Part shown: one piece after another, positions 7,110-15,784 of the stretch
Position numbering within the stretch: position 1 is the stretch's first letter
How the letters are laid out: each line of letters opens with the position of its first letter
Assembly (NCBI RefSeq): GCF_016765655.2
Contig: NZ_CP086106.1
Coordinates: forward strand, 4,205,001-4,269,000
From: Skermanella mucosa
GTDB lineage: Bacteria > Pseudomonadota > Alphaproteobacteria > Azospirillales > Azospirillaceae
Length of the DNA stretch: 64,000 bases
Direction: 5' to 3'
Translations under genes and position numbers: made by a program
The notes under the pieces: model-generated
What the model was told of the DNA's origin: nothing
Database searches by the model: none
Seen by the model: the letters and a program-made list of their open reading frames with translations, nothing else

Positions 7110-8780
7110 TCAAGATCGCGTGGACAAAAGGGAGCCATCCTGCAGCCGCCGGACGATGTCGGCGCCGGTGGCCAAGGTCTCCCGGTGGGTGATCAGAAGC
7201 ACGGTTCGGCCGGCGAGGCGGGGCCGGAGCTCGCGCATCAGGGCGGCCTCGGTCGCGGCGTCCAGGCCCTCGGTCGGCTCGTCCAGGATCATCACCGGCG
7301 CGTCCTTCAGCAGGGCGCGGGCCAGCGCCAGCCGCCGGGCCTGGCCGCCGGACAGAAGCACGCCGTTCTCGCCGACCCAGGTCAGGATGCCGTCGGGGAG
7401 GGATTCGACGAAGTCGGCGAGCTGGACGACCTCCAGCGCCTCCCACAGCTCGGCGTTGGTGGCGCCGGGGCGGCCGATCAGCAGGTTGTCGCGGATGTCG
7501 GCGGCGAACAGGTGGGTGCCCTGGCTGACATAGGCCATGTGCCGGTGCAGGTCCTCCTGCCGCAGGTCGCGCAGATCGACGCCGCCCAGGGTGACGCGGC
7601 CGGCATCCGGATCGACCAGCCGGAGCGCCAGCTGGGCCAGCGTCGATTTGCCGGCCCCGCTCGGTCCCAGCAGCACCGACACGCGGCCGGCGGGTAGCTC
7701 CAGGGTGAGGTCCTTCAGCACCGGCTTGGCGCCGTGGGCGAAGCGGACCTGCTCGAAGCGCAGGGCGAAGTCCTCGGGCGGCGGCGCGGGCGTGTCGGGG
7801 TCGCGCACGCCGGGGCGCATCCCGGCGATCTCCAGCAGGCGGCGGGCGGCGGCGCGGGTGCGGCCGAGATACTGGTAGGCCAGCGGCAGCGGGGCCGTCG
7901 CCTCGAACACCGCCATCACGACGAAGACGGCCAGGGCCGCCGTCGGGCCATCCAGCCGGTCGCCCTCGACCTCCCCGACGACCAGCAGCAGGGCGATCCA
8001 GACGGCGAGCCCGGTCACCATCATGGTCAGGCCGGCGGACAGGCCGGTGATCGAGCTCATCCGGCGCTGCCGGGCGATCAGCAGGTCGGTATCCCGCGCC
8101 AGGGCTTCCAGATGCCGGCCGTCGGCGCCGAAGGCCCGCAGGTCGGCCAGCCCCTGGATGCCGTCCACCGCGCGGGTGCGGAGCCGCGCGCCGATCTCCA
8201 CCAGGTCGCGCCCGGCGCCGGCGCCCAGCCGTCCGGCCAGCGCGGGCACGCCGACGCCGGCGACCAGCATCAGCGCCGCCGTTGCCAGGGCCACGCCGGG
8301 ATCGACCCAGCCCAGCGGCGTCAGCACCGCGACCGCGGTCAGCAGCGCCACGGCGCTGGGGGCGACCACCCGCAGGTACAGGTTGTCGAGCGCGTCGATG
8401 TCGGCGGTCAGCCGGGTCAGCAGGTCGCCGCCGGTCAGGCGCGCCACCTGCCCGGCGTCCAGCGGCAGGGCGCGCTCGAACAGCCAGCGGCGCAGGTCGG
8501 CCAGCAGGCGGAAGGTCGCCTCGTGGTTCACCAGCCGCTCGGCATAGCGGCCCGCGGTCCGGACCAGGGCGGCGGCGCGGATGCCGGCGCTGGGCGTGAA
8601 GATGTTGAAACCCGCGACGCCCAGCCCCAGGCCGGCCAGCGCGCTGCCGGTGATGAACCAGCCGGACAGCCCGAGCAGGCCGATCCCGGCCAGCAGCGTC
8701 ACCAGCATCAGCAGCGCCCCCAGCGCCATCCGCCCGCCGTGCCGCCGGAACAGCTTCAGGAAAGGCCAGAGGTCACGCAT
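7110..8780 (-). CDS. cydC: thiol-reductant ABC exporter subunit CydC
   Basis: A 556-residue half-transporter with an N-terminal six-helix membrane domain (starting LFRRHGGRMALGALLMLVTL) and a C-terminal ATPase. Walker A is GPSGAGKST, the signature is LSGGQARRLALARAL and Walker B is MILDEPTEGLD. CydDC exports glutathione and cysteine to the periplasm and is needed to assemble cytochrome bd oxidase and c-type cytochromes. The start overlaps the cydD stop by eight bases, fixing the operon order cydD-cydC. No cydAB genes lie in the window. A Crp/Fnr regulator is divergently transcribed from the same intergenic region. Confidence 0.93.
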   Translation of the reverse strand: MRDLWPFLKLFRRHGGRMALGALLMLVTLLAGIGLLGLSGWFITGSALAGLGLGVAGFNIFTPSAGIRAAALVRTAGRYAERLVNHEATFRLLADLRRWLFERALPLDAGQVARLTGGDLLTRLTADIDALDNLYLRVVAPSAVALLTAVAVLTPLGWVDPGVALATAALMLVAGVGVPALAGRLGAGAGRDLVEIGARLRTRAVDGIQGLADLRAFGADGRHLEALARDTDLLIARQRRMSSITGLSAGLTMMVTGLAVWIALLLVVGEVEGDRLDGPTAALAVFVVMAVFEATAPLPLAYQYLGRTRAAARRLLEIAGMRPGVRDPDTPAPPPEDFALRFEQVRFAHGAKPVLKDLTLELPAGRVSVLLGPSGAGKSTLAQLALRLVDPDAGRVTLGGVDLRDLRQEDLHRHMAYVSQGTHLFAADIRDNLLIGRPGATNAELWEALEVVQLADFVESLPDGILTWVGENGVLLSGGQARRLALARALLKDAPVMILDEPTEGLDAATEAALMRELRPRLAGRTVLLITHRETLATGADIVRRLQDGSLLSTRS

Positions 8781-10461
8781 CGGCCACCGCCATCCTGCCG
8801 CCGCCGATCTCGACCCGGCGATCCGCCCAGCCGATGCCCGACAGGCTGTGGGTGGCGATCAGGACGGTCCGGCCCTGCGCCAGGGTGCCCAGCGCCTCCA
8901 GCACCAGCGCTTCGTTGGCGGGGTCGAGGCCGGCGGTCGGCTCGTCCAGCAGCAGGACGGGCGCATCCTTCAGGTAGGCCCGCGCCAGCGCCACCCGGCG
9001 CGCCTCGCCGCCGGAGATGCCGTGGCCGCGCTGGCCGATCAGGGTGTCCAGGCCGTCCGGCAGGCCGACCGCGAAATCGCTGACCCGTGCCGCGTCGGCG
9101 GCGGCCTCGACCGCCTCGTCGGAGGCGTCGGGCCTTGCCAGCCGGATATTGTCGCGCAGCGTGCCGTGGAACAGGTGCGGGTTCTGCCCGACCCAGGCGG
9201 TCACGTCGGCCGGGTCGATCCGCCCGACCTCCAGCCCGCCGATCCGGACCGAGCCGGCGGCGGGCCGCAGGAAGCCCAGGAACAGGCCGATCACGGTGGA
9301 TTTTCCGGAGCCGCTGGGGCCGACCAGGGCCACCCGCTCGCCGGCGGCGACGGTCAGGGAGAAGCCGCCGAGGACAGGGCGGGCGCCCTTGTCGGTGCCG
9401 TGGGCGAATTGGACTCCGGTCATCTCCAGCGCCATGGAACCGGCGCCGGCTGGCGGGCGGATGCCGGCGGGGGGATGAGCCGGCGTGTCGAGCACCGCCA
9501 GGATCTGCCCGGCCGCCCCGACCGCGGCGGCCCGATCATGGTAATGGGCGGCGAGCTGGCGGAGCGGCAGGAAGAACTCGGGCGCCAGCAGGAGCACGAA
9601 CATGCCGGTCGCCAGGGTGACCTCGCCGCTCGGGCCGAAGCGGACATAGCCCAGCAGGCTGAAGCCGACATAGACCGCGACCACGGCGACCGCCATGGCG
9701 CTGAACAGCTCCAGCACGGCGGAGGACAGGAAGGCGATGCGCAGGACCCCCATGGTGCGCTGCCGGTACTCGTCGGAGACCCGGCCGATCAGCTCCAGCT
9801 CCCGCCGGGCCTGGCCGAACAGCTTCAGGGTGGTCAGCCCCTGGAGGCGGTCCAGGAAATACCCGCCCATGCGGGCCAGCGCCTCGAACTGGCGGCGGCT
9901 CGCCGCGGCGGCTCCCATGCCGATCAGCGACATGAACAGCGGCACGAAGGGCGCCGCCCCCAGCAGCATGGCGCCGACCACCCAGTTGACCGGGAAGATC
10001 GCCGCCAGCAGGGTCAGCGGCACCAGCACCGAGAGCGCCATCTGGGGCAGAAACCGGGCGAAATAGCCGTCCAGCGCGTCGACCTGCTCGATCAGGACCG
10101 TGGAGAGGTCGCCGCTGTGCCGGCCGCCGGCATAGGCCGGGCCGAGCCGCGCGATGTGGCCGTACAATTCCCGGCGGAGCGCAGACCGCACGCGGGCCGC
10201 CGCCGCGAACCCGGCCACCTCCGCCCCCCAGGCGCAGGCCGCCCGCGCGCCGTAGACGGCGAGCAGCCCCCACAGGGCCGGCATCAGGTCGGCCCGCGGA
10301 ACGCCGTCGACGATCGCGGCGTGGAGCACATGGGCGATCAGGCCGGCCTGGACCAGCAGCAGGACCCCGCCGGCGAAACCGGCGCCGATCGCGAGACCGA
10401 TCCCCAGGCGGGCCTGCCGCGCCAGTCCGCCCAGCCATTTCGCCGCCTGCCGATCCGTCAC
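8773..10461 (-). CDS. cydD: thiol-reductant ABC exporter subunit CydD
   Basis: The partner half-transporter of CydC, about 562 residues from GTG at 10461, which has GAGAGGG just upstream. Longer in-frame extensions to 10659 run through the promoter region and look untranslated. The membrane domain begins near LARQARLGIGLAIGAGFAGG. The ATPase shows GPSGSGKST, ISGGEARRVALARAY and VLLLDEPTAGLD. With CydC it forms the heterodimeric cytoplasmic-membrane exporter of low-molecular-weight thiols. Regulation by the divergent FixK-like gene is plausible because cyd genes respond to oxygen, but no TTGAT-N4-ATCAA box is visible between them. Confidence 0.92.
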   Translation of the reverse strand: MTDRQAAKWLGGLARQARLGIGLAIGAGFAGGVLLLVQAGLIAHVLHAAIVDGVPRADLMPALWGLLAVYGARAACAWGAEVAGFAAAARVRSALRRELYGHIARLGPAYAGGRHSGDLSTVLIEQVDALDGYFARFLPQMALSVLVPLTLLAAIFPVNWVVGAMLLGAAPFVPLFMSLIGMGAAAASRRQFEALARMGGYFLDRLQGLTTLKLFGQARRELELIGRVSDEYRQRTMGVLRIAFLSSAVLELFSAMAVAVVAVYVGFSLLGYVRFGPSGEVTLATGMFVLLLAPEFFLPLRQLAAHYHDRAAAVGAAGQILAVLDTPAHPPAGIRPPAGAGSMALEMTGVQFAHGTDKGARPVLGGFSLTVAAGERVALVGPSGSGKSTVIGLFLGFLRPAAGSVRIGGLEVGRIDPADVTAWVGQNPHLFHGTLRDNIRLARPDASDEAVEAAADAARVSDFAVGLPDGLDTLIGQRGHGISGGEARRVALARAYLKDAPVLLLDEPTAGLDPANEALVLEALGTLAQGRTVLIATHSLSGIGWADRRVEIGGGRMAVADA

Positions 10462-10513
10462 CGATCCCTCTCGTCCATCCCGAGCTTCCCACGTGACATA
10501 TGCCCAGACCGCA

Positions 10514-10547
10514 TACGTAGAACCCCTTACGTACAAACCCTTACGTA
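10514..10547. repeat. three TACGTA sites at exact 14-bp spacing
   Basis: TACGTA occurs at 10514-10519, 10528-10533 and 10542-10547, with similar A/C-rich linkers (GAACCCCT, CAAACCCT, AAATACCG). The array lies in the cydD/fixK-like intergenic region, upstream of both genes. Regular iteration of a 6-bp palindrome in a divergent promoter suggests cooperative binding of a dimeric regulator, identity unknown. Confidence 0.6.
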
Positions 10548-10650
10548 AAATACCGAACTTAGCGGCGGCGCCGGCTGGCCCTATACCTCGGTGACGGACG
10601 ACGGAAAGTCCAAAGAATCCGATCAAGCGGAGCGGAGAGGTACAGAGATC

Positions 10651-11424
10651 ATGGTCCAAGCCCTTGCCATCGCCGACACGGCATCAGCCGCAGCAACCGT
10701 CACCATCGGGGGCATGGCCCATGGTCGCCGCCAGGCCGCCAACGTCTCTTCCCCTCCGCCGTCCTGGATGCAGGGCACCGCTTCCCGCTGGGCCATGCAG
10801 ACCTCCGATCCGCTCGACGCCATCGCCTCCGTCGCGACGGTGGACCGCGACTGCCCGCTGTTCCGCGAGGGCGACCATGCAGACAACGTGTTCGAGGTGA
10901 TGAGCGGCACCATCCGGGTGTTCAAATTGCTGCCCGACGGCCGCCGCCAGATCATCGGGTTCCTGGAAGCCGGGGATTTCCTGGGCCTGTCGTTCAACGA
11001 CACCTATCTCTACACGGCCGAAGCGGTGACCACGGCCGCCGTCCGCCGGTTGCCGCGCCGCCGGCTGGAAGCCCTGATCGACGAGAACCCCGTCGTCCGC
11101 CGCCGCCTGCTGGCGGTCACCGCCAACGAGCTGCTGACCGCGCAGGAGCAGATGGTCCTGCTGGGCCGCAAGTCCGCCAAGGAAAAGCTCTGCACCTTCC
11201 TGATGACCCTGTCCCGCAAGGCGGCCAAGCGCGGCCTGAGCGAAACGCGCGTGAGCATGCCGATGGGCAGGTCCGACATCGCCGACTATCTGGGCCTGAC
11301 CATCGAGACCGTCTCGCGCACCATCACCTGCCTGAAGACGGCCGGCCTGATCCGCCTCCTGGAAGGCCACAAGATCGAGCTGACCGACCCGGACGCCATC
11401 GCCGACCTGTCCGACGCCGCGTGA
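10651..11424 (+). CDS. FixK-like Crp/Fnr-family regulator
   Basis: A regulator of about 257 residues with an N-terminal extension, a cyclic-nucleotide-type beta-roll (LFREGDHADNVFEVMSGTIR through FLEAGDFLGLSF) and a C-terminal HTH (GRSDIADYLGLTIETVSRTI). The E..SR recognition helix is the FNR/FixK type that reads TTGAT half-sites. The N-terminal Cys cluster that holds the oxygen-sensing 4Fe-4S centre in FNR is absent; only one Cys precedes the roll. That makes it FixK-like, with its activity set by expression or by another signal. ATG 10651 begins MVQALAIADT; an upstream in-frame ATG at 10591 is less likely. It is divergent from cydDC, which is a sensible target. Confidence 0.85.
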   Translation: MVQALAIADTASAAATVTIGGMAHGRRQAANVSSPPPSWMQGTASRWAMQTSDPLDAIASVATVDRDCPLFREGDHADNVFEVMSGTIRVFKLLPDGRRQIIGFLEAGDFLGLSFNDTYLYTAEAVTTAAVRRLPRRRLEALIDENPVVRRRLLAVTANELLTAQEQMVLLGRKSAKEKLCTFLMTLSRKAAKRGLSETRVSMPMGRSDIADYLGLTIETVSRTITCLKTAGLIRLLEGHKIELTDPDAIADLSDAA

Positions 11425-11434
11425 CGCCCGCCGC

Positions 11435-11764
11435 TCAGTGCGGCAGGGACTTCGAGAAGACGTTGACGATGACGACGCCGGCCAGGATCAGGCCCAATCC
11501 CAGGACGGCCGGGGCGTCGAGCGCCTGCTTGAACCAGAAGAACCCGACCAGGGTGATCAGCACGATGCCGAGGCCGCTCCAGATCGCGTAGGCGATGCCG
11601 ACCGGCAGGGTCCGGAGCGCCAGCGACAGCAGGAAGAACGACGCCCCGTAGCAGACCAGCGTGACCACGACCGGCAACGGCTTGGTGAACTGCTCGGACA
11701 GCTTGAGGGCGGAGGTCCCGATGACCTCCAGCACGATGGCGGCGAACAGGATCGCATAGACCAC
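11435..11764 (-). CDS. SMR-family multidrug efflux protein (EmrE type)
   Basis: A 109-residue protein with four membrane helices. The key Glu is at residue 13 (IVLEVIGTSALK) and the helix-3 motif is GIAYAIWSGLGIVLITLVG. The W-S-G-x-G-I-V-L pattern is that of EmrE/QacE exporters of cationic compounds rather than of guanidinium (Gdx/SugE) exporters. It works as an antiparallel dimer driven by proton antiport. It lies 27 bp downstream of the TetR gene on the same strand, so both should be transcribed from the palindromic operator at 12359-12382 and be induced by substrate. Confidence 0.92.
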   Translation of the reverse strand: MVYAILFAAIVLEVIGTSALKLSEQFTKPLPVVVTLVCYGASFFLLSLALRTLPVGIAYAIWSGLGIVLITLVGFFWFKQALDAPAVLGLGLILAGVVIVNVFSKSLPH

Positions 11765-11791
11765 GGCGGCGTTTCCTCCACGCTCGAATTC

Positions 11792-12352
11792 TCAGGAACG
11801 GGTCAGCGCGACCAGCCGGTCGGCGACCAGCCGCCGCGTCTCGGCATCGATGTCGTACAACCCGCAGACATCGGCGAACCACAGCCCGTCGGCCGCCAGC
11901 CGGGCGACCAGGGCGCCGACCGGGTCCTCGCACTCCGCCTCATCGACGGCCCGGAAGCCCTTCAGGCGGTCGCGCCAGCCGTCCAGGAGCGACGGATCGG
12001 ACATGAAGGCGGCGCTGAGCGCCGCCCAGCGCCTGAGCTCCTCGTCCGGCTCGCTCACCGCCGTCCGCACATAGGCCCGGGCGCTGCGCCCGCGCAGGTC
12101 CGGATCCTGCGCCGCGATTCCGTCGGCGGTCCGCGCGAAGCGTTCGGCCATCGTCTCGACCATGGCCGCCAGGAGCGCCTGCTTACTGGGGAAATGATGC
12201 AGCAGCCCGCCCTTGCTGACCCCCGCCCGCTTCGCGACCGCCTCGATCGTCAGGGCCGCGACCCCCGCCTCCCCCACGAGTTCCCCCGCCACCTCCAGCA
12301 GGCGCTGCTGGGTGACTTCGGGCTGGCGTCGGCGGGTGCGGGTCTCGATCAT
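11792..12352 (-). CDS. TetR-family repressor
   Basis: A 186-residue repressor counted from ATG 12352 (MIETRTRRR). The N-terminal HTH reads EVTQQRLLEVAGELV...IEAVAKRAGVSKGGLLHHFPSKQALL, a standard TetR DNA-binding domain. The C-terminal part is a helical ligand-binding domain with the AefR/DUF-type segment DPSLLDGWRDRLKGF. Alternative in-frame starts upstream would place the perfect 24-bp palindrome inside the coding sequence, so 12352 is preferred. It almost certainly represses itself and the downstream SMR exporter gene. Confidence 0.9.
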   Translation of the reverse strand: MIETRTRRRQPEVTQQRLLEVAGELVGEAGVAALTIEAVAKRAGVSKGGLLHHFPSKQALLAAMVETMAERFARTADGIAAQDPDLRGRSARAYVRTAVSEPDEELRRWAALSAAFMSDPSLLDGWRDRLKGFRAVDEAECEDPVGALVARLAADGLWFADVCGLYDIDAETRRLVADRLVALTRS

Positions 12353-12358
12353 GCTCGT

Positions 12359-12382
12359 TACATACCGTCCGGACGGTATGTA
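12359..12382. promoter_or_regulatory. perfect 24-bp palindrome, TetR operator
   Basis: TACATACCGTCC followed immediately by its exact reverse complement, six bases upstream of the tetR start codon. Perfect unspaced palindromes of this length next to a TetR gene are its usual operators. The divergent nitrile hydratase operon starts 204 bp away on the other side, so this protein might also influence that operon. Confidence 0.85.
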
Positions 12383-12583
12383 GGGCAAGCGCGAAGATGG
12401 CCTGATCTCTATCGATCGCCGTCCATCTGCGGCAAAAACCTTTCAAACTGCCTCGTGAAAGGAGAGTTGGCGCGAAGCAGGAGTGGACATACCAGTTTAC
12501 CCGCGCGAAACTGTCCCGGCCCGGACGATCCGGGTGGAGAACAAGCAGACCGTGAACGAACGCGGTTCGCAGGGGGAGACTAA

Positions 12584-13324
<741 letters not shown>

Positions 13325-13352
13325 TCCCGTTCAGGAAAATGAGGTCCCAGAC

Positions 13353-14153
13353 ATGGCAGACGTGACCGTCGCCGACATCGAAGCCGCCCGCGGGGCGGCC
13401 CGCTACCCCAGCCTGGACGGCAGGGCCGTGCTGATCACCGGCGGAGCGTCGGGCATCGGCGCCTCCACCGTGGCGCATTACGCGGTGCAGGGCGCCAAGG
13501 TCGGCTTCATCGACCGCGACGAGGCCGCCGCGGAAGGCCTGCTCGCCACCCTGCGCGAGGCCGGGGTCGCCGCACCGCTCTTCGTCGCGTGCGACCTGAC
13601 CGACATCTCCGCCGCCAGGGACGCCGCCCGGCGGATCGAAGGCGAGCTCGGCCCGATCCGCGTCCTGGTCAACAATGCGGCGCGCGACGACCGGCACACC
13701 ATCGCCGAGGTCACCCCGGAATACTGGGACGACCGCTTCAACGTGAACCTGCGGCACCAGTTCTTCATGGCCCAGGCGGTGGCGCCCGGCATGGCGGAGG
13801 CGGGCGGCGGCTCGATCGTCAATCTCGGCTCGACCTCCTGGTATGTCTGCACCGACGACCTGGCGGTCTACCAGGCGGCCAAGGCCGGCGCCCTGGGGCT
13901 GACGCGGGCGCTCGCCCGCGACCTGGGGCCGTCGGGCATCCGGGTCAACCACGTGGCACCGGGCTGGATCATGACCGAGCGTCAGAAGTCCCTGTGGGTG
14001 ACGCCGGAGAAGCTGGAGGGCAACCTCGCCCGCCAGTGCCTGAAGGAGGAGCTCAAGCCGCACGACGTGGCGCGGATGGTCCTGTTCCTGGGCGCCGACG
14101 ACAGCCGCATGTGCTCGGCCCAGACCTTTATCGTGGACGCGGGCACCGTCTGA
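13353..14153 (+). CDS. SDR-family oxidoreductase, second gene of the nitrile hydratase operon
   Basis: A 266-residue classical SDR with a 22-residue N-terminal extension. It shows TGGASGIG at 29-36, NNAA at 107-110, the Ser site NLGSTS near 157-162, and Tyr173-x3-Lys177 in YQAAKAG. Strand 2 ends in GFIDRD, so NAD is the likely cofactor. The C-terminal region ends TFIVDAGTV. Its stop is only two bases before the nitrile hydratase alpha start, so the two are tightly coupled. The substrate is not deducible from sequence. Two different SDRs in one operon suggest two oxidations or a redox pair acting on the same carbon skeleton. Confidence 0.9.
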   Translation: MADVTVADIEAARGAARYPSLDGRAVLITGGASGIGASTVAHYAVQGAKVGFIDRDEAAAEGLLATLREAGVAAPLFVACDLTDISAARDAARRIEGELGPIRVLVNNAARDDRHTIAEVTPEYWDDRFNVNLRHQFFMAQAVAPGMAEAGGGSIVNLGSTSWYVCTDDLAVYQAAKAGALGLTRALARDLGPSGIRVNHVAPGWIMTERQKSLWVTPEKLEGNLARQCLKEELKPHDVARMVLFLGADDSRMCSAQTFIVDAGTV

Positions 14154-14155
14154 CC

Positions 14156-14818
14156 ATGGCGGGCCACCATCACGATCATGACCATGACCACGGCCAGGGG
14201 GAGGACGGGCATGCCCACGCGGCTCCGCCCTCCCCGCTGGCCCAGCGGGTCAAGGCGCTGGAGGCGCTGCTGGTCGCCAAGAAGCTGGTCGATCCGGCCT
14301 CGCTCGACGCGCTGATCGACACCTACGAGCACAAGGTCGGCCCGCGCAACGGCGCGCGGGTCGTGGCGCGCGCCTGGACCGATCCGGCCTACAAGGCGCG
14401 GCTGCTGGAAGACGCGACGGCGGCCATCGCCGAGTTCGGCTTCACCGGCCGCCAGGGCGAGGACATGGTGGTGGTCGAGAACACGCCCCGGGTCCACAAC
14501 CTGGTCGTCTGCACCCTGTGCTCCTGCTATCCCTGGCCGGTCCTCGGGCTGCCGCCGGTCTGGTACAAGTCCGCCCCGTACCGGTCGCGGGCGGTGCTCG
14601 ACCCGCGCGGCGTGCTGGCCGAGTTCGGCACCGAGGTTGCGGACGACGTCGAGGTGCGGGTGTGGGACAGCACGGCGGAGCTGCGCTACCTCGTGCTGCC
14701 CGAGCGCCCGCCCGGGACGGAAGCCATGGGCGAGGAGGAGCTGGCGGACCTGGTCACCCGCGATTCGATGATCGGCGTGACCCGCGCCAGGACCCCGGTC
14801 CGGGGCGAACCGGCATGA
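14156..14818 (+). CDS. nthA: nitrile hydratase alpha subunit, cobalt type
   Basis: The catalytic subunit of nitrile hydratase, 220 residues, which hydrates R-CN to the amide. The metal-claw motif is Cys119-Thr-Leu-Cys122-Ser-Cys124 ([12 protein letters not shown]). Thr in the second position is the signature of non-corrin cobalt enzymes; iron enzymes have Ser. Two of these Cys become oxidised to sulfinic and sulfenic acid in the mature enzyme. The N-terminus carries a His-rich stretch (HHHDHDHDH, then GHAHA) ahead of the usual start, possibly a metal-holding tail. The ATG lies two bases after the SDR stop, and its own end overlaps the beta start by four bases. No amidase gene follows, which is unusual. 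Confidence 0.95.
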   Translation: MAGHHHDHDHDHGQGEDGHAHAAPPSPLAQRVKALEALLVAKKLVDPASLDALIDTYEHKVGPRNGARVVARAWTDPAYKARLLEDATAAIAEFGFTGRQGEDMVVVENTPRVHNLVVCTLCSCYPWPVLGLPPVWYKSAPYRSRAVLDPRGVLAEFGTEVADDVEVRVWDSTAELRYLVLPERPPGTEAMGEEELADLVTRDSMIGVTRARTPVRGEPA

Positions 14819-15471
14819 ACGGCGCCCACGACATGGGCGGCATGCACGGCATGGGGCCGATCGATACCGATCCGGACGACCCGCTGTTCCATGCCGAGTG
14901 GGAGCGGCGGGCCTTCGCGGTCACGCTGGCCCTGGGCTTCCACGGGCGGTGGAACATCGACACCTCCCGCCACGCGCGGGAGAACCGTCCCCCGCCGGAG
15001 TATCTGGGCAGCAGCTATTACGAGCTGTGGTTCAAGGCGGCGGAGAAGCTGGCGCTGGACACCGGCCTGATCACCGCGGAGGAGTTGGCGACCGGCGTTC
15101 CGCGGACGGTTTCCGACACCCCGCCGCCCGACCCGGAGCGGGTCGCGGCGATCCTCCGGAAGGGCTCCAGCGCACGGCTGCCGGACACGGTGCCGCCCCG
15201 CTTCAAGGCGGGAGAGCGCGTGCTGGTCCGGGACATCACGACGCCCCGCCACACCCGCGTGCCGCGCTACTGTCGGGGAAGGGTCGGCACGATCGACCGC
15301 GACCACGGCGTCTACATCTTTCCCGACACCCACGCCCACGGCGAAGGGACGAAGCCGCAGCATTGCTATAGCGTGCGCTTCACCGGCCGGACCTTGTGGG
15401 GCGACGCGGCGCGGGAGAACGACGCCGTCCTGGTCGACCTGTGGGACGACTACCTGGAGCCGGCGCCATGA
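14815..15471 (+). CDS. nthB: nitrile hydratase beta subunit
   Basis: The 218-residue partner of the alpha subunit. The N-terminus [16 protein letters not shown] is the canonical beta start. It is followed by the helical segment [20 protein letters not shown], and the C-terminal SH3-like barrel reads [25 protein letters not shown] and [12 protein letters not shown]. The beta subunit completes the active site and supplies arginines that stabilise the oxidised cysteines. It overlaps the alpha stop by four bases (ATGA) and the accessory gene by four bases, so the three are translationally coupled in the order alpha-beta-accessory. That order is the reverse of many Rhodococcus cobalt operons. Confidence 0.95.
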   Translation: MNGAHDMGGMHGMGPIDTDPDDPLFHAEWERRAFAVTLALGFHGRWNIDTSRHARENRPPPEYLGSSYYELWFKAAEKLALDTGLITAEELATGVPRTVSDTPPPDPERVAAILRKGSSARLPDTVPPRFKAGERVLVRDITTPRHTRVPRYCRGRVGTIDRDHGVYIFPDTHAHGEGTKPQHCYSVRFTGRTLWGDAARENDAVLVDLWDDYLEPAP

Positions 15472-15719
15472 TCGGACCCGGGGACGAGCAGCCTTTCCGG
15501 GAACCGTGGGAGGCCCACGCCTTCGCCATGACGGTCAAGCTCCACGAGGCCGGCCATTTCACCTGGCCCGAATGGGCCGCGACCCTGTCGGAGGAGATCG
15601 CGGCCGCGCAGGGCCGGGGCGATCCCGACGAGGGACAGACATACTACCATCACTGGCTGCGCGCGCTGGAGCGCATGGTCGTGAGCAAGGGCCTGATAAC
15701 GCCCGATGAGATGCCTTGA
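15468..15719 (+). CDS. nitrile hydratase accessory (activator) protein
   Basis: An 83-residue protein similar to the N-terminal helical half of nitrile hydratase beta: PFREPWEAHAFAMTVKLHEAGHFTWPEWAATL, then YYHHWLRALERMVVSKGLITPDEM. In cobalt nitrile hydratases such small proteins (P14K/NhlE type) form a complex with alpha and insert cobalt by self-subunit swapping. The start overlaps the beta stop. The arrangement also recalls three-subunit relatives such as thiocyanate hydrolase, but the beta subunit here is full length, so an activator role is preferred. Confidence 0.88.
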   Translation: MIGPGDEQPFREPWEAHAFAMTVKLHEAGHFTWPEWAATLSEEIAAAQGRGDPDEGQTYYHHWLRALERMVVSKGLITPDEMP

Positions 15720-15784
15720 GGATCCCCGGAGGGAACGCGGGATTGTCGAGGAGAGGATAACGAACAAAAAACGGGGGAAAGACA

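Noticed and set aside
10462-10650. FNR/FixK box (TTGAT-N4-ATCAA) between cydD and the FixK-like gene
   Set aside because: Looked for and not found; only the TACGTA array is present.
10462-10659. N-terminal extension of CydD up to 10659
   Set aside because: The added residues are not CydD-like and run through the promoter array. GTG 10461 with GAGAGGG is the better start.
13589-14818. 409-residue frame joining the nitrile hydratase alpha subunit to an upstream part
   Set aside because: The upstream half is antisense-like sequence inside the second SDR gene in a different frame. The true alpha start is ATG 14156, next to the SDR stop.
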